Below, piece after piece: positions 37,549 through 46,451 of a stretch of DNA of 64,000 nt. Position 1 is the first letter of the stretch; each line of letters begins with the position of its first letter. Position numbers and translations under genes: made by a program. Origin of the DNA: Pseudomonas sp. B21-048 (lineage in GTDB: Bacteria; Pseudomonadota; Gammaproteobacteria; Pseudomonadales; Pseudomonadaceae); NCBI RefSeq assembly GCF_024748615.1, contig NZ_CP087168.1, positions 4,774,001-4,838,000 of the forward strand, read 5' to 3'. The notes under the pieces were generated by a model. That model was given only the letters and a program-made list of their open reading frames with translations, was not told the DNA's origin and searched no databases.

Positions 37549-38889
37549 ATGAGCCCACGGCAAAAAATCCTGATTGTCGACGACGAGCCGGATATCCGCG
37601 AACTCCTGGAAATCACCCTGGGACGGATGAAACTCGACACCTTCAGCGCCCGCAACCTCGCAGAAGCGCAAGCACTGCTGGCACGGGAGACGTTCGACCT
37701 GTGCCTGACCGACATGCGCCTGCCCGACGGCACCGGTCTTGCCCTGGTTCAGCACATCCAGCAGTGCTATGCGCAAGTGCCGGTAGCGATGATTACCGCC
37801 TACGGCAGCCTGGAGACGGCAATCAACGCCCTCAAGGCCGGCGCCTTCGATTTTCTGACTAAACCGGTAGACCTCACCCGCCTGCGCGAACTGGTCATCA
37901 GCGCATTGAGTTTGCCTGCACCAGGCGGCACCCATGTCGCTATCGATCGACGGCTACTGGGCGCCTCACTGCCGATGCGCAACCTGCGCAAACAAATCGA
38001 CAAACTGGCCCGCAGCCAGGCTCCGGTGTACATCAGCGGCGAGTCCGGCAGTGGCAAGGAGTTGGTCGCCAGATTGATCCACGACCAAGGACCACGCGCC
38101 ACCCAAGCGTTCATTCCGGTGAACTGTGGAGCGATCCCGTCGGAATTGATGGAAAGCGAGTTTTTCGGCCATCGTAAAGGCAGTTTCAGCGGTGCGATCG
38201 AAGACAAACCCGGTCTGTTCCAGGCCGCCCATGGTGGCACGTTGTTCCTCGACGAAGTGGCAGACTTGCCGCTGGCGATGCAGGTCAAACTGCTGCGGGC
38301 GATTCAGGAGAAAGCCGTTCGCAGCATCGGTGGGCAGCAGGAAACCGTAGTCGATGTGCGCATTCTCTGTGCCACCCACAAAGACCTTGATGCCGAAGTC
38401 GCTGCCGAACGCTTTCGCCAGGACTTGTACTACCGACTCAACGTGATCGAACTGCGGGTGCCGCCCTTGCGCGAACGCCGCGACGACATTGAGCTTCTGG
38501 CCAACAACATGCTCAATCGATTGGCCGCCAGTACCGGCCAACCCGTCGCAAAACTCCACCCGCAAGCCCTCGAAGCCATGAAAAGCTATCGCTTTCCAGG
38601 GAACGTGCGGGAATTGGAAAACATGCTTGAGCGGGCGTACACCTTGTGCGAGAACAAACAAATCGAAGCCAGCGACCTTCGACTGGCCGAAGGTAACTGC
38701 AACCCGGACGGCGGTGTGCCGGACCTGACGCAGATCGACAATCTGGAAGCCTATCTGGAAAACGTCGAACGCAAACTCATCCTACAGGCCCTGGAAGAAA
38801 CCCGCTGGAACCGCACGGCTGCGGCTCAGCGGCTGAATCTGTCGTTTCGGTCGATGCGTTATCGACTTAAGAAATTGGGTTTGGATTGA
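37549..38889 (+). CDS. pilR: Response regulator PilR (RpoN activator)
   Basis: A 446-residue NtrC-type regulator. The receiver domain has the acidic pocket VDDEPD and phosphoacceptor D55 in [10 protein letters not shown]. The AAA+ domain has Walker A GESGSGKE, the sigma-54 contact loop as GSFSGA in place of the usual GAFTGA, and [24 protein letters not shown]-terminal Fis helix-turn-helix closes it ([20 protein letters not shown]). It activates pilA, whose RpoN promoter is at 15669-15685. The ATG at 37549 follows the pilS stop by two bases. GSFSGA is a known PilR variant, so activity is expected. Confidence 0.95.
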   Translation: MSPRQKILIVDDEPDIRELLEITLGRMKLDTFSARNLAEAQALLARETFDLCLTDMRLPDGTGLALVQHIQQCYAQVPVAMITAYGSLETAINALKAGAFDFLTKPVDLTRLRELVISALSLPAPGGTHVAIDRRLLGASLPMRNLRKQIDKLARSQAPVYISGESGSGKELVARLIHDQGPRATQAFIPVNCGAIPSELMESEFFGHRKGSFSGAIEDKPGLFQAAHGGTLFLDEVADLPLAMQVKLLRAIQEKAVRSIGGQQETVVDVRILCATHKDLDAEVAAERFRQDLYYRLNVIELRVPPLRERRDDIELLANNMLNRLAASTGQPVAKLHPQALEAMKSYRFPGNVRELENMLERAYTLCENKQIEASDLRLAEGNCNPDGGVPDLTQIDNLEAYLENVERKLILQALEETRWNRTAAAQRLNLSFRSMRYRLKKLGLD

Positions 38890-38904
38890 GGACCCTTTCA
38901 CGGG

Positions 38905-38930
38905 CGATCCGACTTGCCCGCGAAGGCGAT
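38905..38930. repeat. Half REP element
   Basis: A single arm, CGATCCGACTTGCCCGCGAAG, matches the left arm of the elements at 9819 and 60751, without a facing partner. It lies between pilR and thiO. Confidence 0.6.
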
Positions 38931-38956
38931 CTAAACCGACAACAAAGATCGCACGA

Positions 38957-40057
38957 TCAGATCCGTCCGACTGGCGCATACGGCGCCGGGTCGATAATCG
39001 GCGACCGCCCCAGCATCACATCCGCAAACAACTGACACGATGCCGGCGCCAGCACCAGCCCATTGCGGTAATGCCCGCAATTGAGCCAGAGCCCGTCAAA
39101 ACCCGGCACCTGGCCAATATAGGGAATCCCTTCCGGCGACCCCGGCCGCAACCCGGCCCAATGCCCCACCACCTCGGCGTCCGCCAGCGCCGGAATCAAC
39201 TCCACCGCCGAGGCCTTCAGGCTCTTCAGCGCAGTATCGGTCGGCGTTTTATCGAAGCCTTCGTGTTCCAGCGTACTGCCGATCAGAATGTGTCCATCGC
39301 GCCGAGGAATGGCATAACGTCTTTTGGCCAGGACCATACTCGAAAGGAAATCCGCCGCGCACTTGTAGAGAATCATCTGGCCTTTGACCGGCTCGACCGG
39401 CAGTTCCAAGTCCAGGCCTTTCAGCAACGCCCCGCTCCAGGCCCCCGCTGTCAAAACCACCTGATCACCCGTGATCGCCCCCATTGAGGTCTGTACCCCG
39501 ACCACCGCAGCGCCTTCGCGGATAAACCCGCTGACTTCGCACTGCTCATGAATCGTGACGTTTGGCAGCGCCAGCAACGCTGCCTTAAGGGACTTCACCA
39601 ACCGTGGATTACGCACATTGGCCACATCGGCCATGTAGATCGCCCGCGAAAAACCGCCGCCCAACACTGGCACCGCATCATGTGCCGCAGAGATATCCAC
39701 AGCCCGTAGCGGACGGTTTTCCCGTTTGGCCCAAGCGAGCGCTTCGGCCTCGTCAGGCAGGTCCAGCCAGTACAACCCGGTGGTGTGGACTTCAGGATCG
39801 ATCCCGGTGGCCGCATACAGGCGCTCGGCCAGTTGTGGATAAAAGTCCTGGGACCAATGAGCCAACGCGGTGACGGCCGGACTGTAGCGCCACGGGTAGA
39901 GCGGCGAGACGATCCCGCCACCGGCCCAGGAGGCTTCCTGACCGACATTCGAGCGATCCAGCAGCACAACCCTCTGCACTTCGGACGCGAGATTGAACGC
40001 CGTCAGCAGGCCAATCACCCCGCCGCCGACAATCACCACTTGCTGTTGCTTGCTCAT
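38957..40057 (-). CDS. thiO: Glycine oxidase ThiO
   Basis: A 366-residue FAD enzyme of the DAAO/glycine oxidase family that makes the imine intermediate for the thiazole of thiamine. The dinucleotide-binding motif VVIVGGGVIGLLTAFNL is at the N-terminus. WAGGGIVSPLYPWRY lies after it, and GLRPGSPEGIPYIGQ and NCGHYRNGLVLAPAS lie in the C-terminal FAD-binding region. ATG 40057 gives the family start; the frame is open a further 12 codons. It is convergent with pilR and 57 bases downstream of pilE on the same strand. Confidence 0.93.
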   Translation of the reverse strand: MSKQQQVVIVGGGVIGLLTAFNLASEVQRVVLLDRSNVGQEASWAGGGIVSPLYPWRYSPAVTALAHWSQDFYPQLAERLYAATGIDPEVHTTGLYWLDLPDEAEALAWAKRENRPLRAVDISAAHDAVPVLGGGFSRAIYMADVANVRNPRLVKSLKAALLALPNVTIHEQCEVSGFIREGAAVVGVQTSMGAITGDQVVLTAGAWSGALLKGLDLELPVEPVKGQMILYKCAADFLSSMVLAKRRYAIPRRDGHILIGSTLEHEGFDKTPTDTALKSLKASAVELIPALADAEVVGHWAGLRPGSPEGIPYIGQVPGFDGLWLNCGHYRNGLVLAPASCQLFADVMLGRSPIIDPAPYAPVGRI

Positions 40058-40114
40058 GTTCTGATCCAACCGTTCAATAGGCAGAAGGCGCAAAGGGCGC
40101 CCGAATAAAGAAAC

Positions 40115-40519
40115 TCAGCGACCCCAGCAATCCCTGGTGGTCAGGCCGGACGCTGCATTGACCATGCTTCTGACGCCGGTGTTGGTAAGGGTGAAATCAC
40201 CGCACTTGTCGCTCGCCATGGTCGAACCGGCCTTGCGTGTTGCCGTCAGCAGGAAAGTCTGATCGGTAAGGGTCGGGGTGATGGTATAGAAATCATTGCC
40301 GGCACTCAGGCCGGTGGCATTGGTGTAGACATAATTATTCTTCGAATAGAAGCGCTCAAGAATCTGCGCCTGCTCGGAAAGTAGCCCTGCCACTTCAGTG
40401 CGGCGGCCCTTTTTTACGTACTCAGTGAGGCTCGGATAGCCAATGGTGATGACGATCCCGATGATCGCTATCACGATCATGATTTCGATCAGGGTAAAAC
40501 CTAGGTTGGATCTGCGCAT
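40115..40519 (-). CDS. pilE: Type IV minor pilin PilE
   Basis: A 134-residue prepilin: leader MRRSNLG, then FTLIEIMIVIAIIGIVITIGYPS with Glu at mature position 5. The rest has two cysteines (SDKCGDFT, TRDCWGR) for the C-terminal loop, and the YVKKGRRTEVAGLLSEQAQILERFYSKNN helix typical of PilE. It is the last gene of the minor pilin operon, 14 bases after pilY1. PilE joins the priming complex with PilV, W, X and FimU. No pilY2 gene lies between it and pilY1, unlike P. aeruginosa as I recall. Confidence 0.92.
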   Translation of the reverse strand: MRRSNLGFTLIEIMIVIAIIGIVITIGYPSLTEYVKKGRRTEVAGLLSEQAQILERFYSKNNYVYTNATGLSAGNDFYTITPTLTDQTFLLTATRKAGSTMASDKCGDFTLTNTGVRSMVNAASGLTTRDCWGR

Positions 40520-40533
40520 GCCTCAACTCTCAC

Positions 40534-43500
40534 TTACTGTATTTGTCGCCACATGATGCGACGGCCGCTGTCGCCACCGGACTCTTCCACCAGAGTGGTC
40601 ACGCCACCACCGGAATCGTTCACCACTTTGCGGGTTGCGTCATTGACGACCGCGTTCAAAGTCGGAATACCGCCCGTGAAGATCACCCCGCTGGAAATCG
40701 TGTCAGTGCTGTCGACCGTCCCGTCGCCATTGGTATCGAGCACCGCGTAATTGAGCATCTTACCGCTGAACGCATCGAGCTCGACCAGTTTGCCAGTGCC
40801 GAAGCTGGTACAGGGGTCTATGGTATCCATACTGGCGGTGGTAAAGACGATTCGCCCTGACACCAGACTGGCCTGATTGAGTACCCGCTCCCCCGTCAGC
40901 ACGTTGTTGTACACCAAGGGCAAGTACCAGCCTTTCTTTGCCGGGTAGGTCACTTCATTCTGGCTGGTAGTGATGAATTGTCCGGTGCTGCCCGAAAATA
41001 CGCCAGTCACCGCCTGCGCCTGCAAGCTGGACGCGGTAATTTGGCCGGCGCCCCCCTCCGCATCCCATACCGCGTAGAACGCCTGCACGTCCTTGTTGGT
41101 CTTGTCGCCGGCCTCATTGAGTTTGCCGGTACCGAAAAACACTTCTTTGCCGCCCAATGCGTGATCAGCCAGCAATGGCTGCACAGTGATTGGCTGGGTC
41201 GCGCCGCCGGCCGTGGTAAACAACGGCTTGCCGGAAAACGCCACACCCCAGGTGTCGGGGCTGGTGCCGCTCAAATCGAACTTCCACAACTGTCCTTTCA
41301 GGTCGCCACCATAGGCGGCCTGGACCACATTCTGTGAGTTGACCCGGAGCTTTACCGACGACAGACCATTAGTGGTTTCCGTACCATCGACCACGATTTT
41401 CTTGATCAGCGAGCCGTCACGGATATCCACCACATACAGTGCCGCCACCCCGGAATTGCTGCCATAACCATTGGAGATAAACGCCGCCCAGCGACCATCG
41501 GCCAAGCGTGCCACTTCGGGACGCGCATAGGCATAACCCAGATCATTGAAAACGTTCGCAGTACTGGCCGTGGCCGGTGCACTGATTTCCCACAGCGCTT
41601 TGGTCACGTTACCGGCCGAGGCGTCGAACAGTTGCAGCGCATAGAAGGTTTTGCCGCCCGCCCCTGTTCCGCCAATCGCCAGGGTTTTCCAGGCGCCGTT
41701 GAGTTGGGTATCAAACACACCGACTTGGCCGTCGACCAGATATTTGTGGCTCACACCATTGATGTAAGTGGGGTCAGCAATGTAGCGCAATGATGGCAGC
41801 ACACTGGCGGGCATATAGGCGTAGCGTCTGGCCCCGTTGGTGGAATTGATGATGTTTACAAAACCGTCGTTTGCATTCACCACCAGGCTGGAGTTCATAT
41901 TGGCGGCTTTGGTGGTGAGATAAGTGCTGTAACTGGTGTCGCCCACCAGATCGGACGCGGTTTGGTCCGTGGGCGCGGCCAGCACGAGCGGCGAATTGAT
42001 GATATCGCCGAGCAATACACTGCGCGCTTTCAACCCGGTTTTGTTGGTGCCCTTGCTCCACTCCACCAGATCGCTGCCGGTAATGCCGGTAGGCAGCCCC
42101 TGGCTGAGGGATGTCTGCTGGGCCGATGAGAAATTGCTGTAGGCCAAGGTGACAGCCGCGTTGGTCTGCGTGTTCCAGGACTGGTAGGTCGGCGCGGTGG
42201 CACCAGGCACGATGGTGGTATCGGTGGTCCACAGCACTGTGGCCGTATTGACTATTCCCGCCGATGTGAAACCAAAGGACTTTATGGTGCCCCGCCAGTC
42301 CTTGGGGTCATAGCTGCTCTGGAAGTAGCTCGAGTTGCTGGTCAGGGTCGTGCCACTGGTCACGCCGCTGCCACCGGAGCCTGCCTTGGAAGTGATATCG
42401 CTCAAGGCTGAAGACAACGCGCTGTTGAGCCCCTCGCTATCGGTCGCCTGATAGTACTTACCCTGCCCATAGCTGGCGGCATCCGACAACATCTGGTTTG
42501 CCACGGTGAAACCCACGGTATAGGTGTTGAGGTTCTGCTTGGGAAAATCCAAGGCGTTCCAGCTTTTTCCTGTGGAGTCAGTTCCCGTGGATCGCAGGTC
42601 AATATCGAAGGCGAACTTGGCGATGTCATCCAGATAAAAGGTGTCGCCCTCTTTGTCGCCGACGGGGTTGGCGCCATCGTTACTGCTGATACCGTCCCAG
42701 TTCGGTAAGCGGTTGTCACCCAGCGGATCGTCGGTGGGAAAGGTGTGGTCGTAGGTCGGCAGACCACCGGTGATCACCACCCCGTAATTTCTCTGGCAGC
42801 GATACTGAATCGGACTGGTGTAGGTGGTGACCGTCGAGTTGTTGTAGGGCGCCATGCCACGGAAATAGCGGGTGACCTCGTAATAGGCTTCAGCCAGCGG
42901 CACATTGGCCTGTGCGCTCAGGTCATCAATTCCGGTGATCAATGCGTTGTAGTTGGTATCCGCCTGAGCCTGAGTCACGGTGCCGCTGACTGCCGACAAA
43001 TCACTGATCGAACGGACGATGTAAGCACCGTCATCCTTATGGTTGCCGACAGCCAGGTTGAACGTTGCCAGGCCGATGCGCAGCGAGCGGTTGCTGGTCA
43101 CTAACGTCCTGGAGACGCTGCGCGCCACATTCATCCGGTAATCATTGGGGATCGAACCATCAGTGAAATCCCGGTCAGCATTGTTCGCCAGGCTTATCAG
43201 ATAGGACAGGTAATTCGCCGTATATAGGGTGTCCTCGCTCCCCACCGGATCAGGAAGCTTCAGGCAAAGCGAATCCAGACCGGAAACGCTGTTCGTATAA
43301 AAACCGTACCATCCGGCCTTCGAACACGTCCCATGATTCAAACGCGACAAAGAAATATTGGTATCGGTCATGTCAAGGTCGCGGCCTTTGTTGCACGAAC
43401 CATTGGAGAGGCAAATAGTCACCGGGGTACGTGCGACCGTCGGGTCGAAGCCTGCCGCCCAGATAATGCTGTTCATACCCTTCGAGTCATCGAGCAACAA

Positions 43501-43656
43501 CATCACATTGGGCGCCACGGCAGCGGTGTTCAACAGCGGCGAATCCGAGGGCGTGAAGGCGTAAGCCGGTGCCGTCAGATAAAGACTCAACGCCGCGCCG
43601 CAGAACACCTGCAACAACCAACAGCGCCAGCCTGTGCGGGTTTCAGTACTTCGCAT
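40534..43656 (-). CDS. pilY1: Type IV pilus tip-associated protein PilY1
   Basis: A protein of about 1040 residues with a signal peptide ending near TAPAYA. The N-terminal region has a VWA-like start (MLLLDDSKGMNSI) and a likely MIDAS-type site. The C-terminal part is the PilY1 beta-propeller (for example GGDLKGQLWKFDLSG). A calcium-loop motif, DTNGDGTVD (about 974-982), sits near the end; the P. aeruginosa site DxDxNxD has a similar role in extension and retraction. ATG 43656 is chosen because it gives a normal signal peptide; it lies within the end of pilX. The protein is somewhat shorter than P. aeruginosa PilY1 (about 1160). Confidence 0.93.
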   Translation of the reverse strand: MRSTETRTGWRCWLLQVFCGAALSLYLTAPAYAFTPSDSPLLNTAAVAPNVMLLLDDSKGMNSIIWAAGFDPTVARTPVTICLSNGSCNKGRDLDMTDTNISLSRLNHGTCSKAGWYGFYTNSVSGLDSLCLKLPDPVGSEDTLYTANYLSYLISLANNADRDFTDGSIPNDYRMNVARSVSRTLVTSNRSLRIGLATFNLAVGNHKDDGAYIVRSISDLSAVSGTVTQAQADTNYNALITGIDDLSAQANVPLAEAYYEVTRYFRGMAPYNNSTVTTYTSPIQYRCQRNYGVVITGGLPTYDHTFPTDDPLGDNRLPNWDGISSNDGANPVGDKEGDTFYLDDIAKFAFDIDLRSTGTDSTGKSWNALDFPKQNLNTYTVGFTVANQMLSDAASYGQGKYYQATDSEGLNSALSSALSDITSKAGSGGSGVTSGTTLTSNSSYFQSSYDPKDWRGTIKSFGFTSAGIVNTATVLWTTDTTIVPGATAPTYQSWNTQTNAAVTLAYSNFSSAQQTSLSQGLPTGITGSDLVEWSKGTNKTGLKARSVLLGDIINSPLVLAAPTDQTASDLVGDTSYSTYLTTKAANMNSSLVVNANDGFVNIINSTNGARRYAYMPASVLPSLRYIADPTYINGVSHKYLVDGQVGVFDTQLNGAWKTLAIGGTGAGGKTFYALQLFDASAGNVTKALWEISAPATASTANVFNDLGYAYARPEVARLADGRWAAFISNGYGSNSGVAALYVVDIRDGSLIKKIVVDGTETTNGLSSVKLRVNSQNVVQAAYGGDLKGQLWKFDLSGTSPDTWGVAFSGKPLFTTAGGATQPITVQPLLADHALGGKEVFFGTGKLNEAGDKTNKDVQAFYAVWDAEGGAGQITASSLQAQAVTGVFSGSTGQFITTSQNEVTYPAKKGWYLPLVYNNVLTGERVLNQASLVSGRIVFTTASMDTIDPCTSFGTGKLVELDAFSGKMLNYAVLDTNGDGTVDSTDTISSGVIFTGGIPTLNAVVNDATRKVVNDSGGGVTTLVEESGGDSGRRIMWRQIQ

Positions 43657-44122
43657 AGATACTCTCCACCACACTGCGCGAGTTGCCCGCGATGCCCACG
43701 GCGGTCACCCGGTATAGCGTTGCCGACGTGTTGCTTGGTACGTTCACGGCCGTCAGGGTGGTGCCGATGTTCTGCACACCATAAAAGCCGCTGCCGGAGG
43801 CGATCCAGGTCACCCCCGAGGTGGAATTGAACCCGGGGGCGGTAATGACCGACGCCTCGGCTGGCGGCGCGCATTGGCTGGTACCGCTGCAAACCGGCAA
43901 TGAATAGCTATTCAGTTGCACCGCGCTTTCACCTACGCGCAACGCCGCTTCCGCGCCCTGGAACGACTGATTGCGCAGGATCACGCTGCCGGCCATTTTT
44001 TCCTGCAACGTAGCGCTTTGCATTGACGAAAGACCGATCAATGTCAGCACCAGCAGAAATACCAGGCTGACCAACAGCGCCATGCCGCGCTGGGCGTGAG
44101 GGGTCATGGGAGAAATATTCAT
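43643..44122 (-). CDS. pilX: Type IV minor pilin PilX
   Basis: A 159-residue prepilin with leader MNISPMTPHAQRG and mature start MALLVSLVFLLVLTLIGLSSMQ. The position 5 glutamate is missing (MALLV), a feature of tip-type minor pilins such as GspK. MAGSVILRNQSFQGAEAALRVGESAV is the characteristic PilX N-terminal helix. Start at 44122 gives the correct leader; the frame extends upstream. Its end overlaps pilY1 by 14 bases. Confidence 0.88.
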   Translation of the reverse strand: MNISPMTPHAQRGMALLVSLVFLLVLTLIGLSSMQSATLQEKMAGSVILRNQSFQGAEAALRVGESAVQLNSYSLPVCSGTSQCAPPAEASVITAPGFNSTSGVTWIASGSGFYGVQNIGTTLTAVNVPSNTSATLYRVTAVGIAGNSRSVVESIYAKY

Positions 44123-44132
44123 CGGCCCTCCC

Positions 44133-44846
44133 TCATGGCAACCGGTTGCGCAAGGCGGCAACCACGTTGAAGGTTTGACTGTGTACCCGGTCGTTCGGGT
44201 CCCTCAGCGTCAGCGTGAGCCGCACACTGCGGATTCGCGCCGGATCGGACGGGTTGCTGCTGTAGCTGGAGGCGGCCGTATCCGTGGCCGAACTGGCGAG
44301 GCCGAAGCTCACATTGAAGGCGCTGACATTGTTCACCAACACCTGCTGCGTCGGCGTGCCGGCACCAGAGCCCATCAGCAGTTGATCGTTACTGAAGCTG
44401 TAGACCAGACGCCGGATCGGAAACGCCAACTGTCCCGACGGCGGCGCAGGCGCACCGGAGTAAGCCGTCGCGGTGTTGCGGCAGTCGGAAAATACCGTCC
44501 AGGTTGGCACCCCGCCACTGCCGCCGACATCGGCGGTGACCAGAGTCAATTTGAGGTTGGCATTGTCCCAACTGATCGGCGTGATTTGACTGGCATTGAA
44601 ACTCCCTGCCGTGCTGGCATCGGTAATCGTACCCAGACAACCAAACATACCGACCATGCGGATTTCCTGAATCATTTTACTCAGGACAAACCGTGCATCT
44701 TCCTGCATGCCGGCGGCAGTGTTCTGGCTGACGTAGGTGTTTTTAGCCGCGATGAAAATCTGTGCCACACCCAGAATCACCACCAGGCTCAACGCCAGAG
44801 CGATCAGCAATTCGATCAGGCCGAAACCTCTATTGGCTCTGATCAT
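44133..44846 (-). CDS. pilW: Type IV minor pilin PilW
   Basis: A 237-residue prepilin with leader MIRANRG, mature start FGLIELLIALALSLVVILGVAQIF with Glu5, and the long C-terminal domain typical of PilW (also in GspJ). MVGMFGCLG and the later SDCRN supply cysteines. The start overlaps the pilV stop by four bases and pilX starts ten bases after the pilW stop, so it lies in the middle of the operon. Confidence 0.92.
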   Translation of the reverse strand: MIRANRGFGLIELLIALALSLVVILGVAQIFIAAKNTYVSQNTAAGMQEDARFVLSKMIQEIRMVGMFGCLGTITDASTAGSFNASQITPISWDNANLKLTLVTADVGGSGGVPTWTVFSDCRNTATAYSGAPAPPSGQLAFPIRRLVYSFSNDQLLMGSGAGTPTQQVLVNNVSAFNVSFGLASSATDTAASSYSSNPSDPARIRSVRLTLTLRDPNDRVHSQTFNVVAALRNRLP

Positions 44847-45292
44847 GGTGTCGTCGCCGGATCAACGGTGGCGCGGCTGACAACGACGAAACTGCGGCGC
44901 GAGTCGGCGTTATTGGCAGCCCGCGAGTCGTCCCAGGTAATGGTAATGGTGTACACCCGCTGGTTGCGGGTGATGCTGCCGGTCGCCGTGGCGCCGCCGA
45001 AACTGGCGATGTTGCGGGTGAAGTCGAAAAGGTCCTGATCCCGGGCCACGCTCAAATTGCCCGAGGTCGGTGGCGTAACGGTGTAATCGGCGCCGGAGTT
45101 GGCGCGAATGCGGTCCATCATGTCGTAGGCGATAAAACTCGCCTGACTGGTCATCCGCGAGCTATCGGTGTATTTCAGCGCATTGAGCTGAATCGCCGCC
45201 GCGCCCAACAACCCCACGGCCAGAACCAACAACGCGACCAGTACCTCGATCAGCGTCATGCCTTCCTGTGCACGCTTGCTCCAACCCCTCAT
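44843..45292 (-). CDS. pilV: Type IV minor pilin PilV
   Basis: A 149-residue prepilin with leader MRGWSKRAQEG, then MTLIEVLVALLVLAVGLLGAAAIQLNALK with Glu at mature position 5, the standard PilV N-terminus. ATG 45292 is preferred to the upstream ATG at 45331 because it overlaps the fimU stop by four bases and gives a compact leader; the longer form would have a 24-residue leader. Pfam-type methylation motifs and the downstream FIAYDMMDRIRAN fit the PilV/GspI family. Confidence 0.9.
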   Translation of the reverse strand: MRGWSKRAQEGMTLIEVLVALLVLAVGLLGAAAIQLNALKYTDSSRMTSQASFIAYDMMDRIRANSGADYTVTPPTSGNLSVARDQDLFDFTRNIASFGGATATGSITRNQRVYTITITWDDSRAANNADSRRSFVVVSRATVDPATTP

Positions 45293-45762
45293 CCGCAACT
45301 TCCACCCAATAGAATTCGTCCGTTCAAACACACATTCAGCGTCCTGCTCTGTGCCCCCAGTACATAACTGATCACGACGGCCGTGGACGGCGCCGACAAA
45401 CCGCCCAGATTGTTGAAATCAATTGCGGTCACTCCTGAGGTTAGCGTCAGAGTGGCGCCACTGCTCATCGCTGGAACAACCCGCAATACATTGGCCGGGT
45501 TGCCGGTACCGTCATAAACGGTCAGATCGCCGGTCCAGACACTCCCGCCTGCTGTCGGGCGAACCCGGGTGGTAATGCCCCGGTCGATCGCCTCAAGCCG
45601 GGCGTAATTGAGCGCGCGTTGCAGGTCGCCGATCTCGGTGTCGGCCTTGGTGCTTTGCACCGAGCGGGTAAACGCCGGAACAGCCAGGCTGATCAGGATC
45701 AGAAACACGGCGAGCGTGATCAGCAGCTCGATCAGCGTGAAACCTTTTGTACGATGATCCAT
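45289..45762 (-). CDS. fimU: Type IV minor pilin FimU
   Basis: A 157-residue prepilin with leader MDHRTKG and mature start FTLIELLITLAVFLILISLAVPAF with Glu5. The segment LQRALNYARLEAIDRGITTRVRP matches GspH/FimT-type minor pilins. The C-terminus has two cysteines (VCLNG, GGSCG). It is first in the operon fimU-pilV-pilW-pilX-pilY1-pilE and is divergent from a second GspH-like gene. I call this FimU by its place; FimT would be equally consistent with the domain. Confidence 0.85.
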   Translation of the reverse strand: MDHRTKGFTLIELLITLAVFLILISLAVPAFTRSVQSTKADTEIGDLQRALNYARLEAIDRGITTRVRPTAGGSVWTGDLTVYDGTGNPANVLRVVPAMSSGATLTLTSGVTAIDFNNLGGLSAPSTAVVISYVLGAQSRTLNVCLNGRILLGGSCG

Positions 45763-45893
45763 CGGTGCCCTCCGTTGCCGTCGGCTATACCTGCTTCTAC
45801 ACGCTAGAACATTCGACCGGCGGATGTACGGTTGTTTTGCCATTACTCGCGCAGGGATCACGCGGGCCGCAGCACTCCAGGGAAGGAAATGAC

Positions 45894-46451
45894 ATGCATC
45901 AGCAAGGTTTCAGCCTGATCGAACTGCTCATGGGACTGACAATTGTCGGGATTGTTCTGCAACTGGTCAGCCCGGCGTTCGCTGCCTTCACAGAATCGAA
46001 CCATCGGGAGCAAGCGGCCGAGTCGCTGGTGGGCGGGATCCGTCACGCCAGAACCCTGGCCATCACCCGCAACCAGAGCGTAGTCATCCATGGCATCAAT
46101 GGCGATTGGAGCCAAGGCTGGCGAATCATTCTGGACATCAGCGGCAAAGGGCCGGAGGACAGCAGCAACCCGCTGCTGGTCGAGCGCGCGAGCGATGCAC
46201 GGACGCCGATTGTCGGTAATTGGTGGGTCAGGCGTTTTGTGCGGTTCAGTAGTCTGGGGGAACCGCAGATGCCCGAAGGAGCGTTTCAGGCAGGGACGCT
46301 ACATATTTGTTCGGCTCGCGAGCCGGTCAGCCTGCTCCAGGTAGTGCTGGCCGCGAGCGGTCGAGTGCGCCTGGCCAACGAAAAGGCTGAGCAGGCGCTG
46401 TGTCGAAAGGCGAAAAGCGTTACAGCAACGAACGCACGCGCAGCTCTTTAG
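45894..46451 (+). CDS. fimT: Type IV minor pilin FimT (GspH-like)
   Basis: A 185-residue prepilin, leader MHQQG, mature start [20 protein letters not shown] with Glu5, then a GspH/FimT domain ([37 protein letters not shown]). It is transcribed away from fimU; ATG 45894 has GGAAGGAA upstream. Its 3' end overlaps the convergent ispH by 32 bases. In P. aeruginosa fimT is in line with fimU and is a DNA-uptake receptor in related bacteria; here it is split from the cluster and reversed. Confidence 0.82.
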   Translation: MHQQGFSLIELLMGLTIVGIVLQLVSPAFAAFTESNHREQAAESLVGGIRHARTLAITRNQSVVIHGINGDWSQGWRIILDISGKGPEDSSNPLLVERASDARTPIVGNWWVRRFVRFSSLGEPQMPEGAFQAGTLHICSAREPVSLLQVVLAASGRVRLANEKAEQALCRKAKSVTATNARAAL

